Source: Oscillospiraceae bacterium (GTDB taxonomy: Bacteria; Bacillota; Clostridia; Oscillospirales; Oscillospiraceae). Taken from it: a DNA stretch of 63,842 nt. A program made the position numbers and the translations under genes. Below are positions 33,390 to 42,426 of the stretch, one piece after another. Under the pieces are notes generated by a model that ran no database searches, was not told the DNA's origin, and worked only from the letters and a program-made list of their open reading frames with translations. The DNA lies in assembly GCA_009778485.1 (NCBI GenBank), contig WRJQ01000003.1, forward strand, positions 1 to 63,842, written 5' to 3'. Within the stretch, counting starts at the first letter, position 1. Each line of letters begins with the position of its first letter.

Positions 33390-35062
33390 ACCCGCAAATC
33401 CCCCTTTCCGGCTTTGCTCGATGTCACGCCTGTACCGTCTTTCTTAGAACCTGTCAGTTCCCGGCATACTCCACCCGGGCAGCGTTTTTCCAGGATATGC
33501 GCGTTGTACTCGTCCCTGAAATGCTCAATCGTCGTCAGTACGGGGTTCGCCGCAGTCTTCCCGAGAGCGCATAGAGATGAGTCGATAAGAAGAGCGCAGA
33601 TCTCTTCGAGAGCCTCCAAGTCACCCGGGAGGCCGCGGCCTTCGCATATTCCGGTCAGTATCGACAGCATTTGCCTCAGCCCTTCGCGGCAGGGCGCGCA
33701 TTTCCCGCAGCTTTCTTCCGCAAGGAAGTTTGTGTAATAACGCGCGACCTCAACCATGCAGCTCCTGTCGTCCATGACGATCATTCCGCCGGACCCCATC
33801 ATAGCCCCGTAGTCCGTAAGGGTGTCAAAATCTACCGGCAGGTCAAGCAGTTTCTCCGGAATGCAGCCTCCCGAAGGGCCCCCCGTCTGCACAGCCTTAA
33901 ATGGGCGATCGCCTACAATGCCGCCTCCGATATCGAATATCAGCCTTCTCAGCGTGACTCCCATCGGGACTTCAACAAGCCCCGTTCTTTTCACCTTTCC
34001 CACAAGGGCGAACACTTTCGTGCCCTTGCTGCTATCCGTGCCCAGTAAAGCGAAGTTTTCGCCGCCTCCGCCAATGATCACCGGAATGTTCGCGAAGGTC
34101 TCAACATTGTTCAAAACAGTAGGCTTATCCCACAGGCCGCGCTGCGCCGAGCGAACATACTTGGCGCGCGGTTCACCGACGCGCCCCTCGATAGAGGCCA
34201 TCAGAGCTGTGCTTTCCCCGCATACAAATGCGCCTCCGCCCCGAACGGCCGCGAGTCGCAGTTTTTTCCCTGAGCCCATTATCGAGTCGCCCAGAATGCC
34301 CGCCTCTTCAGCGTCGCGAATCGCCTTTGTTACGTGTTTGAGCGCGAGCTCATACTCGTCCCTGATGTAGAGGAACCCTTCCTGCGCGCCAATTGCCAGC
34401 GCGCATATTGCCATGCCTTCAAGAACACAGTGAGGATCGCCCTCGAGGGTCGAGCGGTCCATAAAAGCGCCGGGATCCCCCTCGTCGCCATTGCAGATTA
34501 CATATTTCGGATACTCCCCGTACTGCATCGCCGCGCGCCACTTGCTGCCCGTCGGGTACCCCGCTCCGCCGCGCCCGCGCAGCCCTGAGGCCTCCACTTC
34601 GGATATAATCGCCTCAGGCGTCATCTGCAGCGCGCGCTCAAGCGCCCGGTAACCTCCGCAATCAGTATAATCCGCGATGCTTTGCGGGTCTATCTGCCCT
34701 ATATTGCGCAGGACTATCTTGTGCTGTGGCGCGTAGAAGGGGTTATCCGCCTGCCGTAATACCGGCTTATCGTTGTCATCCCTGTAAAGCAATCGTTCCA
34801 GCGGCTCAGCGCCTATTGAAGCGGCAATGTCCGCCGCATCCTCCGGTTTGACCTTGTAGTAAGATATGTCGTCCGGCATCACGCGCAAAATGGGCCCGTT
34901 TTCGCAAAAACCATTGCAGCCTGTCTCTTTCACCTCGGTTTCGCCCGTAGCCTCAACTGCGACATCCGTGCCGGCAAGGGCGACGCGAAGAGCATCGGCG
35001 ACGGCGAGACTGCCGTTGGCGATGCATCCCGTTCCGCAGCAAACCAGTATACTCCTGTTCAA
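33386..35062 (-). CDS. NuoF-like NAD(H)/FMN subunit
   Basis: 558 residues. A thioredoxin-like [2Fe-2S] domain at the N-terminus (CCGTGCIANGS..CNGFCENGP) precedes the NuoF core: GLRGRGGAGYPTGSKW (NADH/FMN loop), CNGDEGDPGAFMDR and VRGGGAFVCGEST. The SCGKCAPCREG motif with a later Cys gives the [4Fe-4S] cluster. The polyferredoxin tail found in many HydB proteins is missing. In this operon it should pass electrons between NAD(H) and the tungsten aldehyde oxidoreductase, with ferredoxin as a possible second acceptor (Bfu/HydB-type bifurcating family). It overlaps both neighbours by 4 bases. Confidence 0.9.
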   Translation of the reverse strand: MNRSILVCCGTGCIANGSLAVADALRVALAGTDVAVEATGETEVKETGCNGFCENGPILRVMPDDISYYKVKPEDAADIAASIGAEPLERLLYRDDNDKPVLRQADNPFYAPQHKIVLRNIGQIDPQSIADYTDCGGYRALERALQMTPEAIISEVEASGLRGRGGAGYPTGSKWRAAMQYGEYPKYVICNGDEGDPGAFMDRSTLEGDPHCVLEGMAICALAIGAQEGFLYIRDEYELALKHVTKAIRDAEEAGILGDSIMGSGKKLRLAAVRGGGAFVCGESTALMASIEGRVGEPRAKYVRSAQRGLWDKPTVLNNVETFANIPVIIGGGGENFALLGTDSSKGTKVFALVGKVKRTGLVEVPMGVTLRRLIFDIGGGIVGDRPFKAVQTGGPSGGCIPEKLLDLPVDFDTLTDYGAMMGSGGMIVMDDRSCMVEVARYYTNFLAEESCGKCAPCREGLRQMLSILTGICEGRGLPGDLEALEEICALLIDSSLCALGKTAANPVLTTIEHFRDEYNAHILEKRCPGGVCRELTGSKKDGTGVTSSKAGKGDLRV

Positions 35063-35538
35063 TCTATAACTCCCTCTGCCCGGATGGCGTCAAAAACCTC
35101 ATGGAGCGATTCCGGCGCGATCTTCCCGTAATATGTGCCATCAACGACCATTACCGGCGCGAGGGCGCATGCGCCAAGGCAGTTGACGAGTTCCAGAGAA
35201 AACTCCCCGTCGTCGGTCATCTCGCCGGGGCCGATCCCCAAGGCGCGGTAAATTCCATCGAGGACGTTCGTGCCTGCGCGTATATGGCAGACAGTCCCGT
35301 CGCACACTTTGATAATATGCTTCCCGCGCGGAGTCAGGCTCAGCGCCTTGTAAAACGTGGCAATGGCGTAAAGCTCTGACAGCGGCCGCTCCAGATGCCC
35401 GGACAGCGCGTCCAGGCCTTCGCGCGGCACGTAACCGAACTGCCGCTGCATATCCTGCATCACCGCCAGCGTGTACATCGCGTTGCGCGGATAAGTATTC
35501 AGCAGCGCGTTGATCTCCTCCCCGGCTATGATTCTCAT
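35059..35538 (-). CDS. NuoE-like [2Fe-2S] subunit
   Basis: 159 residues from MRIIAGEEINALL, picked because GGAGGGTGA precedes it and the longer start would run into the MoaD-like gene. A helical N-terminus (YVPREGLDALSGHLERPLSE) is followed by a thioredoxin-like ferredoxin fold with DGTVCHIRAG, LVNCLGACALAPVM and VVDGTYYGKI. The first cluster region shows a single Cys before HIRAG, so check the fourth ligand. It is the partner of the NuoF-like protein (4-base overlap). Confidence 0.9.
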   Translation of the reverse strand: MRIIAGEEINALLNTYPRNAMYTLAVMQDMQRQFGYVPREGLDALSGHLERPLSELYAIATFYKALSLTPRGKHIIKVCDGTVCHIRAGTNVLDGIYRALGIGPGEMTDDGEFSLELVNCLGACALAPVMVVDGTYYGKIAPESLHEVFDAIRAEGVID

Positions 35539-35542
35539 AAAG

Positions 35543-35818
35543 TCACCCTCCTGCGACCATCGGGAAAACACAAATAGTGTCACTCTCGCTCAGCGGAGTA
35601 TCCATGTTGCCCAGATGTTGCACGTTCCTGCCGTTGACAAGGATAATCGCGTTTTCGCCTATCCCGGTTCCGTCCGGCGTGTACAGCATTGCGCGCATAG
35701 TGGCGCCGTAGCGCTCCGCCAGCAGCGCGAGCATTGCCCTGATGTCGGGCTGAGCCGGGATAGACGTTTGCTTGACTCTTGTGACGTCGCGGTATGTCGC
35801 GAAGAACTTGACGTTCAT
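35543..35818 (-). CDS. MoaD/ThiS-like ubiquitin-fold protein
   Basis: 91 residues: MNVKFFATYRDVTRVKQ.. and the C-terminal ..DTICVFPMVAGG. The Gly-Gly end is the site that carries thiocarboxylate sulfur in MoaD-type proteins, so it likely donates sulfur to the tungstopterin cofactor. MoaD-like genes commonly sit beside tungsten oxidoreductase genes. It lies 7 bases after the aldehyde oxidoreductase gene and 4 before the NuoE-like gene. No other pterin-synthesis gene is in the window. Confidence 0.9.
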   Translation of the reverse strand: MNVKFFATYRDVTRVKQTSIPAQPDIRAMLALLAERYGATMRAMLYTPDGTGIGENAIILVNGRNVQHLGNMDTPLSESDTICVFPMVAGG

Positions 35819-35825
35819 CTGCCTC

Positions 35826-37637
35826 TTATTGTCCGACGCTCTTTATCCCGAGAGACAAGTCTTTCTCAGGGGTCGGGACGCCCTCCGCGTTCCAGCCGCG
35901 CAGTTCGTAGTATTCTCCGAGCATGGAGTAGAGTTCCGCAACTCTCCCCGCCGCGGGGCCGCTTGGGAGTTTCTCTCGCAGCAGGCGTGGAGGCAGAGTA
36001 TCCTTCTCGACGCCGGCGGCGATGTTAAAGTGCTTTTCGAGATTCCAGACGCGTTCTCCCTTGAGCAGTATTTCCTCGTCCGTCTCATCCGTGCCGACAG
36101 CTTCGCGGTACTGGGCGGCGATCTCAGGCAAGCCCAGCCCGAACGTTGTGAACAGGCATAGCCCGGCTGAGTCGATCAGAGCGGTAAGATCCTGGAAGAG
36201 TTTCAAGAGCGCAGGTTTGCCTTCGGTCTCAAGCGGGTCGACTTTGACAGGCACTCCGAGTACTTCAGGGCTCGTCAGGTAGCCGCGCACATGGCAGCCC
36301 CCGCGGTTGCTCGTGGCATACTCCAGCGCCATCCCCTGCAGTGCGCGGCCGTCATACGCGGGCATCTCCTGCTTCTTAACGCTCATCGAGAGCTCCGGGT
36401 GGCCGTACTTTTCGGCCATTCTGTAAGAACCGAGCGCGAGAGTCTTGCCAAACCCTTCGCCCTTTGCCGTGGCTTCGGTGAGATCGACTATAGCGTGCGC
36501 GTCGCCGAAGCGCAGCGCAAAGCCTATATCGGACTCGGGAATCGCGCCCATCTCGGACAGTTCCATCGCGCAGGCGATTGTGGACCCCATCGTGATCGGA
36601 TCCATGCCATACTCGTTGCACAAGAAGTTAGCTTTGCATATAGCCGCGAGATCGCTTACGCCGCATGCCGCGCCGTATGCCCAACCTGCTTCGTACTCCG
36701 GGCCTTCCCCGGAGCTCTTAAAGGGGCCGTCGCTGACTTTTGTGACCCGGCCGCAGTCGATGGAGCACCCGAAGCAGCCTTTATTCTTAACAAGATACTT
36801 CTCTGCAAGAGCTTCCCCGCCTGTTGCGTCAGCCTCCGGGAATACGCTTCCGTCACGCCAGTTGCGCGTAGGCAGCGCGCCGCTCTCATTAATGATGTTT
36901 ACAAGCACTTGCGTGCCGAGCGCCGCGAGCCCGGTTCCGCCGACAGGGTGCGCCTTCAGCTTTGCGCGCGCGTCCGTCAGCGCGTCGAAAAACTGCTCAG
37001 GCCTTGCTACTGTCGCGGGCCCTGTCCCGCGTACAACGACTGCTTTCAGCTTTTTGACCCCCATGACCGCTCCCAGCCCGCCGCGCCCGGCGGCGCGGTG
37101 TTTGTCGTTGAGCACACCGGCGAATAAGCAGCCATTTTCACCCGGAGGGCCTATGCAGGCGATACGGAATGACTCGCCGCATTCCTCGTTCAGCGAGTCT
37201 GTTGTCTCGTAAACTGTCTTACCCCAAAGGGTAGATGCGTCACGCAGTTCGACTGTGTCGTCGTTTATGTACAAGTAGACCGGCTTCTTGCTCGCCTTTT
37301 CAAATATGATACCGTCATACCCCGCGTACTTAAGCTCCGGCCCGAAGTAACCGCCGGCATTTGCCGCTCCTATCGTCCCCGTCAAGGGCGCTTTCGCGAC
37401 GACTTCATAGCGCCCTGCCGAAGCGGCGCCTGTGCCGGTGAGCGGTCCTGTCATGAAGATCAGGTTGTTCTCGGGAGATAAGGGTTCGACCTTTGGGTCG
37501 ACTTCATCGCAGAAGTACTTTGTGCCAAGGCCTCTCGCGCCTACGTAGTCGTGCGCGTCTTGTACGTTAAGCGGTTCACGCTTGATCGTGCCTTCTGAAA
37601 GGTCAACTCTGAGTATCACTCCTGTCCATGCGTTCAT
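35826..37637 (-). CDS. Tungsten aldehyde ferredoxin oxidoreductase, catalytic subunit
   Basis: 603 residues, the standard length for the AOR family. The [4Fe-4S] ligands fall at Cys288, Cys291, Cys295 (CFGCSIDC) and Cys494 ([11 protein letters not shown]), the same numbers as in Pyrococcus AOR. Bis-pterin contact motifs include [27 protein letters not shown] and [11 protein letters not shown] with the catalytic-region His449. It oxidises aldehydes to acids, or runs in reverse at low potential. With the polyferredoxin gene (4-base overlap) and the NuoEF/HoxU-like genes it should form a multi-subunit NAD/ferredoxin-linked complex like the bacterial WOR type. Confidence 0.93.
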   Translation of the reverse strand: MNAWTGVILRVDLSEGTIKREPLNVQDAHDYVGARGLGTKYFCDEVDPKVEPLSPENNLIFMTGPLTGTGAASAGRYEVVAKAPLTGTIGAANAGGYFGPELKYAGYDGIIFEKASKKPVYLYINDDTVELRDASTLWGKTVYETTDSLNEECGESFRIACIGPPGENGCLFAGVLNDKHRAAGRGGLGAVMGVKKLKAVVVRGTGPATVARPEQFFDALTDARAKLKAHPVGGTGLAALGTQVLVNIINESGALPTRNWRDGSVFPEADATGGEALAEKYLVKNKGCFGCSIDCGRVTKVSDGPFKSSGEGPEYEAGWAYGAACGVSDLAAICKANFLCNEYGMDPITMGSTIACAMELSEMGAIPESDIGFALRFGDAHAIVDLTEATAKGEGFGKTLALGSYRMAEKYGHPELSMSVKKQEMPAYDGRALQGMALEYATSNRGGCHVRGYLTSPEVLGVPVKVDPLETEGKPALLKLFQDLTALIDSAGLCLFTTFGLGLPEIAAQYREAVGTDETDEEILLKGERVWNLEKHFNIAAGVEKDTLPPRLLREKLPSGPAAGRVAELYSMLGEYYELRGWNAEGVPTPEKDLSLGIKSVGQ

Positions 37638-38113
37638 ACGGCATTCTCCTCTCCAAACACGTCACGGAAGTTTTGCGCTACTGCCTTTTTCCGGTCGAGG
37701 CTCTCAGCAGGGTCTACGTACTGGATCGCTCCTGAAGGGCAGTATTTCGCGCATTTCGGGTCGCCTCCGCAAAGATCGCACTTAAATACTTTCTTCGTAA
37801 TCGGCGAGTAGCTGATGTTGCCGAGCGGGCATACGCTCATGCACATTTTGCAGACTATGCACTTCTCCGGATCCATGACAACTGCCTCGTGTTCATCGCG
37901 CGATATCGCGCCAACCGGGCAGACCTTGAGACAGCAGGCTTCTTCGCATTGCATGCACATCACCGGCACCGACGTCATGGCAGCTTCGTAGTGTATTACG
38001 GATACCGATGACTGTTTTGGGTTGAATGTCCCGTTGTGCCCAAAGGAACACATCAACTCGCAGGTACGGCAGGACACGCACTTTTCAGGTTTGACGATTA
38101 GTTGTTTTGACAT
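37634..38113 (-). CDS. Polyferredoxin electron-transfer subunit of the oxidoreductase
   Basis: 159 residues, with four [4Fe-4S] motifs built from [45 protein letters not shown] and [18 protein letters not shown]. Small proteins of this type (WOR-S/AorA-like) partner tungsten oxidoreductases and hand electrons on to NuoEF-type subunits. It is the first gene of the six-gene operon. GGAG lies 9 bases before its ATG. A stronger orphan Shine-Dalgarno sequence and a hairpin lie further up in the leader. Confidence 0.92.
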   Translation of the reverse strand: MSKQLIVKPEKCVSCRTCELMCSFGHNGTFNPKQSSVSVIHYEAAMTSVPVMCMQCEEACCLKVCPVGAISRDEHEAVVMDPEKCIVCKMCMSVCPLGNISYSPITKKVFKCDLCGGDPKCAKYCPSGAIQYVDPAESLDRKKAVAQNFRDVFGEENAV

Positions 38114-38123
38114 GTCTTTCGCT

Positions 38124-38165
38124 CCATACGAAACGCTAGCGTACAGGTATGGAACTTACCTCCTT
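38124..38165 (-). promoter_or_regulatory. Structured leader of the oxidoreductase operon
   Basis: On the minus strand the leader has AAGGAGG (38165-38159) with no start codon at a normal distance. It is followed by a hairpin CCATAC/GTATGG (38152-38124) whose right arm touches the GGAG used by the first gene. The arrangement could modulate initiation. No known riboswitch class is recognised. Confidence 0.35.
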
Positions 38166-38213
38166 TTCAAAGTTACGTCGGGTGTTTGCGCTTCACCATA
38201 GGACCATACAGGC

Positions 38214-38242
38214 ATTCTACCATAACAAACGAAAATGTTCAA
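38214..38242 (-). promoter_or_regulatory. Promoter of the oxidoreductase operon
   Basis: On the minus strand: TTGAAC (38242-38237), 17 bases, TAGAAT (38219-38214). Predicted start is about 38207, giving a leader of about 95 bases. Confidence 0.65.
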
Positions 38243-38330
38243 AGATATTTCGATATATATTTTGCCGGGTATTTTGCCCCACGTGACTATTCAGTGCCAC
38301 CTTAGTTCGGCCGTTACATCACGTTCCTTA

Positions 38331-38370
38331 TCGCTCGAATGCGCATCCATGCGCATACTCGCGCGCTCCG
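38331..38370. repeat. Internal fragment of the family 1 element
   Basis: 40 bases identical to 28308-28347 (TCGCTCGAATGCGCATCCAT and on). No inverted ends are present here, so it is a remnant. The surrounding gap (38243-38437) holds only this and a GC-rich hairpin, ACGGGGCGCC (38399-38408) with GGCGCCCCGT (38411-38420), just past the end of the next gene. Confidence 0.85.
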
Positions 38371-38437
38371 GCATCCATGCCTCCGCGTTTCGGAATGCAC
38401 GGGGCGCCTGGGCGCCCCGTCTGTCAATTATTCGTTA

Positions 38438-39001
38438 TTAGTAATTCGGTTCCCGACATCTCCTTCGCTTCACGCCGATTATTACGAGCGCGACAGTTAC
38501 TGCGACGTACGCGGCATAGTTTATCACGCGCAGAAAGAAAGGCTGCGTCTCGTTCAGGAACGAATCAGTGTATCTCTGGATCAACGGGTTTATAGCGGCG
38601 CCGCAAATGAAAACAACTATCGCCGCTTTGAACCACGGGCTGATCCTCACGAATCTGAAAAGAAGGTAGAACACCCACATCGCGATTATCCCTATTATGC
38701 CCGAGGGCAACCCAAGCGGCATGAACCAGCCGTCAACAGGCGTAATCTTCTCCAGCAGGAGCAGGTATGGCAGTACATAAAGCATGATGGAACACAGCGA
38801 CAGTACTATGCCATACTTCCTTATGAACACCGGAGATACTACGAGCCAACCAAATGCTACGGACAATATCACATACGCTGACCATGTAATCCGGCGGTCG
38901 ATCGCTACGTTGACGATAATGCAGGTTAAAACAGCAATAAAGCAACATATTGAAAACACCTGAAAGAAGAGTTTGCGGTTTCTATCGTAAAAAACAACCA
39001 T
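38438..39001 (-). CDS. Polytopic membrane protein (DUF6320-like)
   Basis: 187 residues with six membrane helices, a short N-terminal DRNRKLFFQ and a basic C-terminus (KRRRCREPNY). ITPVDGWFMPLGLPSGIIG is the most characteristic stretch and recalls DUF6320 proteins of Firmicutes, recalled from memory and not checked. No catalytic motif. It stands alone between the tungsten enzyme operon and the divergent fusion gene, and ends at a GC-rich hairpin. Confidence 0.65.
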   Translation of the reverse strand: MVVFYDRNRKLFFQVFSICCFIAVLTCIIVNVAIDRRITWSAYVILSVAFGWLVVSPVFIRKYGIVLSLCSIMLYVLPYLLLLEKITPVDGWFMPLGLPSGIIGIIAMWVFYLLFRFVRISPWFKAAIVVFICGAAINPLIQRYTDSFLNETQPFFLRVINYAAYVAVTVALVIIGVKRRRCREPNY

Positions 39002-39123
39002 TTCGCACCTTCCTTTTCGTTATACGCGCACAGTATTGCGCTGATGTACAGTAAAGCACAAATATGTGAACCCGTCTTGTAAAAGCAGCGCAAGTATGAT
39101 TAAAAAAGGATTAATTTCATCAA

Positions 39124-39152
39124 TGGAAACGCGCTGCTGTATATGCTATACT
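39124..39152 (+). promoter_or_regulatory. Putative promoter of the ADH-AOR fusion gene
   Basis: TGGAAA (39124-39129), 17 bases, TATACT (39147-39152). The -35 is poor. A family 1 repeat end begins 4 bases after the -10, so the transcript would start inside the repeat. Confidence 0.45.
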
Positions 39153-39155
39153 GTT

Positions 39156-39178
39156 GTAGTGGGTACCTGAACAGACAC
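39156..39178. repeat. Family 1 repeat end in the fusion-gene leader
   Basis: GTAGTGGGTACCTGAACAGA followed by CAC, identical to part of the copy at 15008-15044. ACTGTT occurs on both sides (39150-39155 and 39177-39182), a possible short target duplication. Confidence 0.75.
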
Positions 39179-39197
39179 TGTTAGGGGGGATCGAACT

Positions 39198-42100
39198 ATG
39201 TTCAAGCTATATTGCAGAACCTTTCAACTGATAATGAAATACGCCGCATACTTTCTACCTTGGCGCAAGCCGGCGCTGCTTGAAGGAGAAAACTCAGTCA
39301 CGCAACTACCTGCGCGCATCCGGGAAAAAGGCATCGCAAGCGTCCTGTTGGTTACAGACTCCGGGATAATGTCGCTCAGGCTGTGCGACGCGCTGCTCGA
39401 AGCGTTGCGAAACGCAGGAATCAACGTCGCGGTATATGATAAAACCGTGCCTAACCCGACTATCGACAACATCGAGGAAGCTCTCGCAATGTACAAGGAA
39501 GGAAGCTGCGGCGGAATCATCGCTGTTGGCGGAGGCTCATCCATGGACTGCGCAAAAGGCGTAGGGGCGCGCGTCGCGAGGCCGCGAAAAAGCATCTCGC
39601 GAATGAAAGGCTTGCTAAAAGTCATGCGGCGCCTGCCTGCGCTCTATGCCGTACCGACAACCGCAGGGACCGGCAGCGAAGCGACTGTGGCGGCAGTTGT
39701 CGTAGACGCCAAGACGCATGAAAAGTACGCGCTTATGGATCCGGCCCTTATACCGCGCGAAGCGGTGCTCGACCCGCTCCTGACCGTCGGTCTGCCAAAA
39801 TCGATCACCGCGACGACCGGCATGGACGCGCTGACGCACGCGGTCGAGGCATATATCGGGCGCAGCAACACGCGCGAGACGCGCGATATGGCGCGCAAAA
39901 CAGTAAAACTCGTCTTTGAGAACCTGTACGCGGCATACAATGACGGCAGCGACACAACAGCGCGCGCGAACATGCAGCGCGCCGCATTCTACGGCGGAGT
40001 CGCCTTCACCCGCGCATATGTAGGCAACGTTCACGCTGTCGCTCACACGCTGGGCGGCATGTACTCAGTGCCGCACGGGCTGGCCAACGCCGTAATACTG
40101 CCATATATACTCGACGATTACGGCGAAAGCATATATGTGCGGCTGTCAGAGCTCGCGGACCTGGTCAATCTCCCCGGCAGCACCATTGAGCACAAAGCTA
40201 AGTCCTTCATCAAAGCAATACGGGACATGAACGAGAGCATGGGCATCCCGGTCACGATAGACGGCATCGAAGAAAACGACGTCCCGCTCATGGCAGAGCG
40301 CGCATATCGCGAGGCTAACCCTACGTATCCCGTGCCCCGGATATTCTCCCGCGCGGATTTCATCAGCGTCTATCATCGGCTTATGGGCAAATCGGGCCGG
40401 CACGGGTACGCGGGTAAAATGGCCGAAGTCAACCTCACAACAGGGGAAATCGCACAGTTCATGCCGCAAAAAGACGATCTGCTGAAATATATAGGGGGCA
40501 AGGGCCTCGCGGCGAAAATCCTCTATGACAAACTGTACTCCGGGGCCGGCGCGCGCCCGGGCAAGGTCGAAGCGTTTTCGCAGGAGAACCCTATCGTCAT
40601 CACAACTTCGCCCTTGAACGGTTCTGCCGCCCCGAGTTCCTCGCGGTTCAACATATCCACAATATCGCCGCTTACCGGGCTGCTTGTCTCATCAAGCTGC
40701 GGGGGCGATTTCGGCCTGCACCTGAAACGCGCGGGATACGACGCCCTGCTCATCACCGGGAAGAGCCCCGCAAAGGTCTTCCTGCGCGTGAACGCTTCCG
40801 GAGTGGAGATATGCGACGCAGGCGATATATGGGGGTTAAGCACGAGCGAAGCGCAACAGGCAATGGGGAAAAACGGGACGCTTGCGATCGGCGTCGCAGG
40901 AGAGAACCTTGTCAGGTACGCAAGCGTCGCGAGCCAGGAGCGCATGGCGGGACGCGGCGGAATAGGCGCCGTATTCGGGTACAAGGGTCTAAAAGGAATC
41001 GTCGCCGAGGGCAACGCGGCGATAACGATGCCTGACAGCGACGAGTTTAGGAGTTTCAACAAGAAGTGGATTGGCAAGCTGCGGAAGCATGTGCTCACCG
41101 GTCAGCAGTTACCCGAGCTTGGCACGGCGGCTTTGTTGAGGAAAATGCAAGACAGGGGCTTGCTTGCCACCGCCAACTATTCCGCAGGGCGCTTTGACAA
41201 GTACGACAGCATCAGCGGCGAGACTCTGCGCGAGAAGCACCTGATAAAAAACAAGGGCTGCCTTACCTGCCCCATCCAATGCGGCAGGCTGGTATCGCAC
41301 GAGGGTAAAGCGATAAAAGGCCCCGAGCTTGAGACGCTGGGACTGCTCGGCGCAAACATCATGAACGATGATTTGAGCCTGATTATAAAGCTCAACCGGC
41401 TCTGCGACGAGTACGGGCTGGACACGATGTCGTTCGGCGGCTCAGTTGCTTTCGCGATGGAGCTCTGCGCGAAAGGCCTCTGGGATAACGGCCTCAAGTT
41501 CGGACAGCGCGAGGGCCTCGAAGACCTGCTCAGCGCCGTCGCGCATCGCGAAGGCATAGGCGGCGACATTGCGGAAGGCGTACGCCTTTTATCTGAAAAG
41601 TATGGAGGCAAAGACTTCGCTATCCATGCAAAAGGCATGGAGCTGGCAGCCTATGAACCTCGCGCGGCTCAGGGGATGGGTCTCGGCTACGCTACCGCGA
41701 ACAGGGGCGGATGCCACTTAAACGGCGGATACATGGTCGTGCTGGAAGGGCTGGGTATGCGGGTCAGCGGCAGGACGACGCGCGGAAAGGCCGGTTTGAC
41801 CGTGTTCTTTCAGGACTTGATGGAGGCGGTCTCGGCCGCCGGGAGCTGCCTGTTCACCACTTACGCGGTCTTCCCGTCGGCTGTCGTAAGAAACCCAAAC
41901 AGCGTGTTAGCCCGCATAGTCTATGCGCTCATGCCGCTCCTTGGCAGCCCCGCCGCTTTCATCCACAACCACGCGAAGTTGCTGGGCGTCAACGCGCGCA
42001 GCGTCGTCCCTCACCCGTATGCATATATGCTGGTTACCGGCAGCGATATGAGCATCGGGCGTTTCGTGAAGGCAGGAGAACGCATATATAACCTCGAGCG

Positions 42101-42308
42101 TTTGATAAACAACCTTCAGGGCTTGACCGGCGGCGATACCCTGCCTTCCAGGCTGACGTCCGAGCCCCAGTCCGAAGGCGACGCAAAGAGCCGTGTCCGG
42201 CTCGATCGCATGCTGAAAAAGTACTATCGCGTACGCGGCTGGGACAGCACGGGCGCACCCGGCAGGAAAAGGCTGGCAAGGCTGGGAGTCCTGGAAAAAA
42301 GTAAATAA
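39198..42308 (+). CDS. Fusion of iron alcohol dehydrogenase and aldehyde ferredoxin oxidoreductase
   Basis: 1036 residues in one uninterrupted frame. Residues about 25-398 are a group III iron alcohol dehydrogenase: GGGSSMDCAKG (111-121) for NAD(P), and metal ligands Asp210, His214 (GMDALTHAVEAY), His283 and His293 (VAHTLGG, VPHGLAN). Residues about 403-1036 are a complete AOR-family module starting at the usual HGYAGKMAEVNLTTG. Cluster ligands are Cys688, Cys691, Cys695 and Cys884, and His840 lies in GGCHLNGG. There is almost no linker. The protein should convert alcohol to acid, or the reverse, through an aldehyde held on one chain, linking NAD(P) and ferredoxin/W-pterin chemistry. Partners are unknown; the WOR operon is next door. 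Confidence 0.9.
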   Translation: MFKLYCRTFQLIMKYAAYFLPWRKPALLEGENSVTQLPARIREKGIASVLLVTDSGIMSLRLCDALLEALRNAGINVAVYDKTVPNPTIDNIEEALAMYKEGSCGGIIAVGGGSSMDCAKGVGARVARPRKSISRMKGLLKVMRRLPALYAVPTTAGTGSEATVAAVVVDAKTHEKYALMDPALIPREAVLDPLLTVGLPKSITATTGMDALTHAVEAYIGRSNTRETRDMARKTVKLVFENLYAAYNDGSDTTARANMQRAAFYGGVAFTRAYVGNVHAVAHTLGGMYSVPHGLANAVILPYILDDYGESIYVRLSELADLVNLPGSTIEHKAKSFIKAIRDMNESMGIPVTIDGIEENDVPLMAERAYREANPTYPVPRIFSRADFISVYHRLMGKSGRHGYAGKMAEVNLTTGEIAQFMPQKDDLLKYIGGKGLAAKILYDKLYSGAGARPGKVEAFSQENPIVITTSPLNGSAAPSSSRFNISTISPLTGLLVSSSCGGDFGLHLKRAGYDALLITGKSPAKVFLRVNASGVEICDAGDIWGLSTSEAQQAMGKNGTLAIGVAGENLVRYASVASQERMAGRGGIGAVFGYKGLKGIVAEGNAAITMPDSDEFRSFNKKWIGKLRKHVLTGQQLPELGTAALLRKMQDRGLLATANYSAGRFDKYDSISGETLREKHLIKNKGCLTCPIQCGRLVSHEGKAIKGPELETLGLLGANIMNDDLSLIIKLNRLCDEYGLDTMSFGGSVAFAMELCAKGLWDNGLKFGQREGLEDLLSAVAHREGIGGDIAEGVRLLSEKYGGKDFAIHAKGMELAAYEPRAAQGMGLGYATANRGGCHLNGGYMVVLEGLGMRVSGRTTRGKAGLTVFFQDLMEAVSAAGSCLFTTYAVFPSAVVRNPNSVLARIVYALMPLLGSPAAFIHNHAKLLGVNARSVVPHPYAYMLVTGSDMSIGRFVKAGERIYNLERLINNLQGLTGGDTLPSRLTSEPQSEGDAKSRVRLDRMLKKYYRVRGWDSTGAPGRKRLARLGVLEKSK

Positions 42309-42348
42309 TACCGAAATTGGACGATATACGATAGCGATATAAGCGTCG

Positions 42349-42405
42349 TGGTTTACATAAAGAGGTTATATATCAAAATGATATATAACCTCTTTATGTA
42401 AACCA
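42349..42405. terminator. Perfect 26-bp hairpin between convergent genes
   Basis: The arm 42349-42374 (starts TGGTTTACATAAAGAGG) is an exact inverse copy of 42380-42405, with a 5-base loop AAAAT. It is AT-rich, unlike its surroundings, and lies between the convergent fusion gene and ABC permease. It may act as a two-way terminator, though without a classical T run. A palindromic insertion is the alternative. Confidence 0.7.
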
Positions 42406-42426
42406 TTTAGTGCCAGTTCAGGTATC

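Noticed and set aside
39198-42308. Fusion produced by a frameshift or missed stop
   Set aside because: The frame is continuous across the junction and both domains are complete with all metal ligands. An internal Met at residue 408 has no good ribosome site. Assembly error cannot be excluded without reads.
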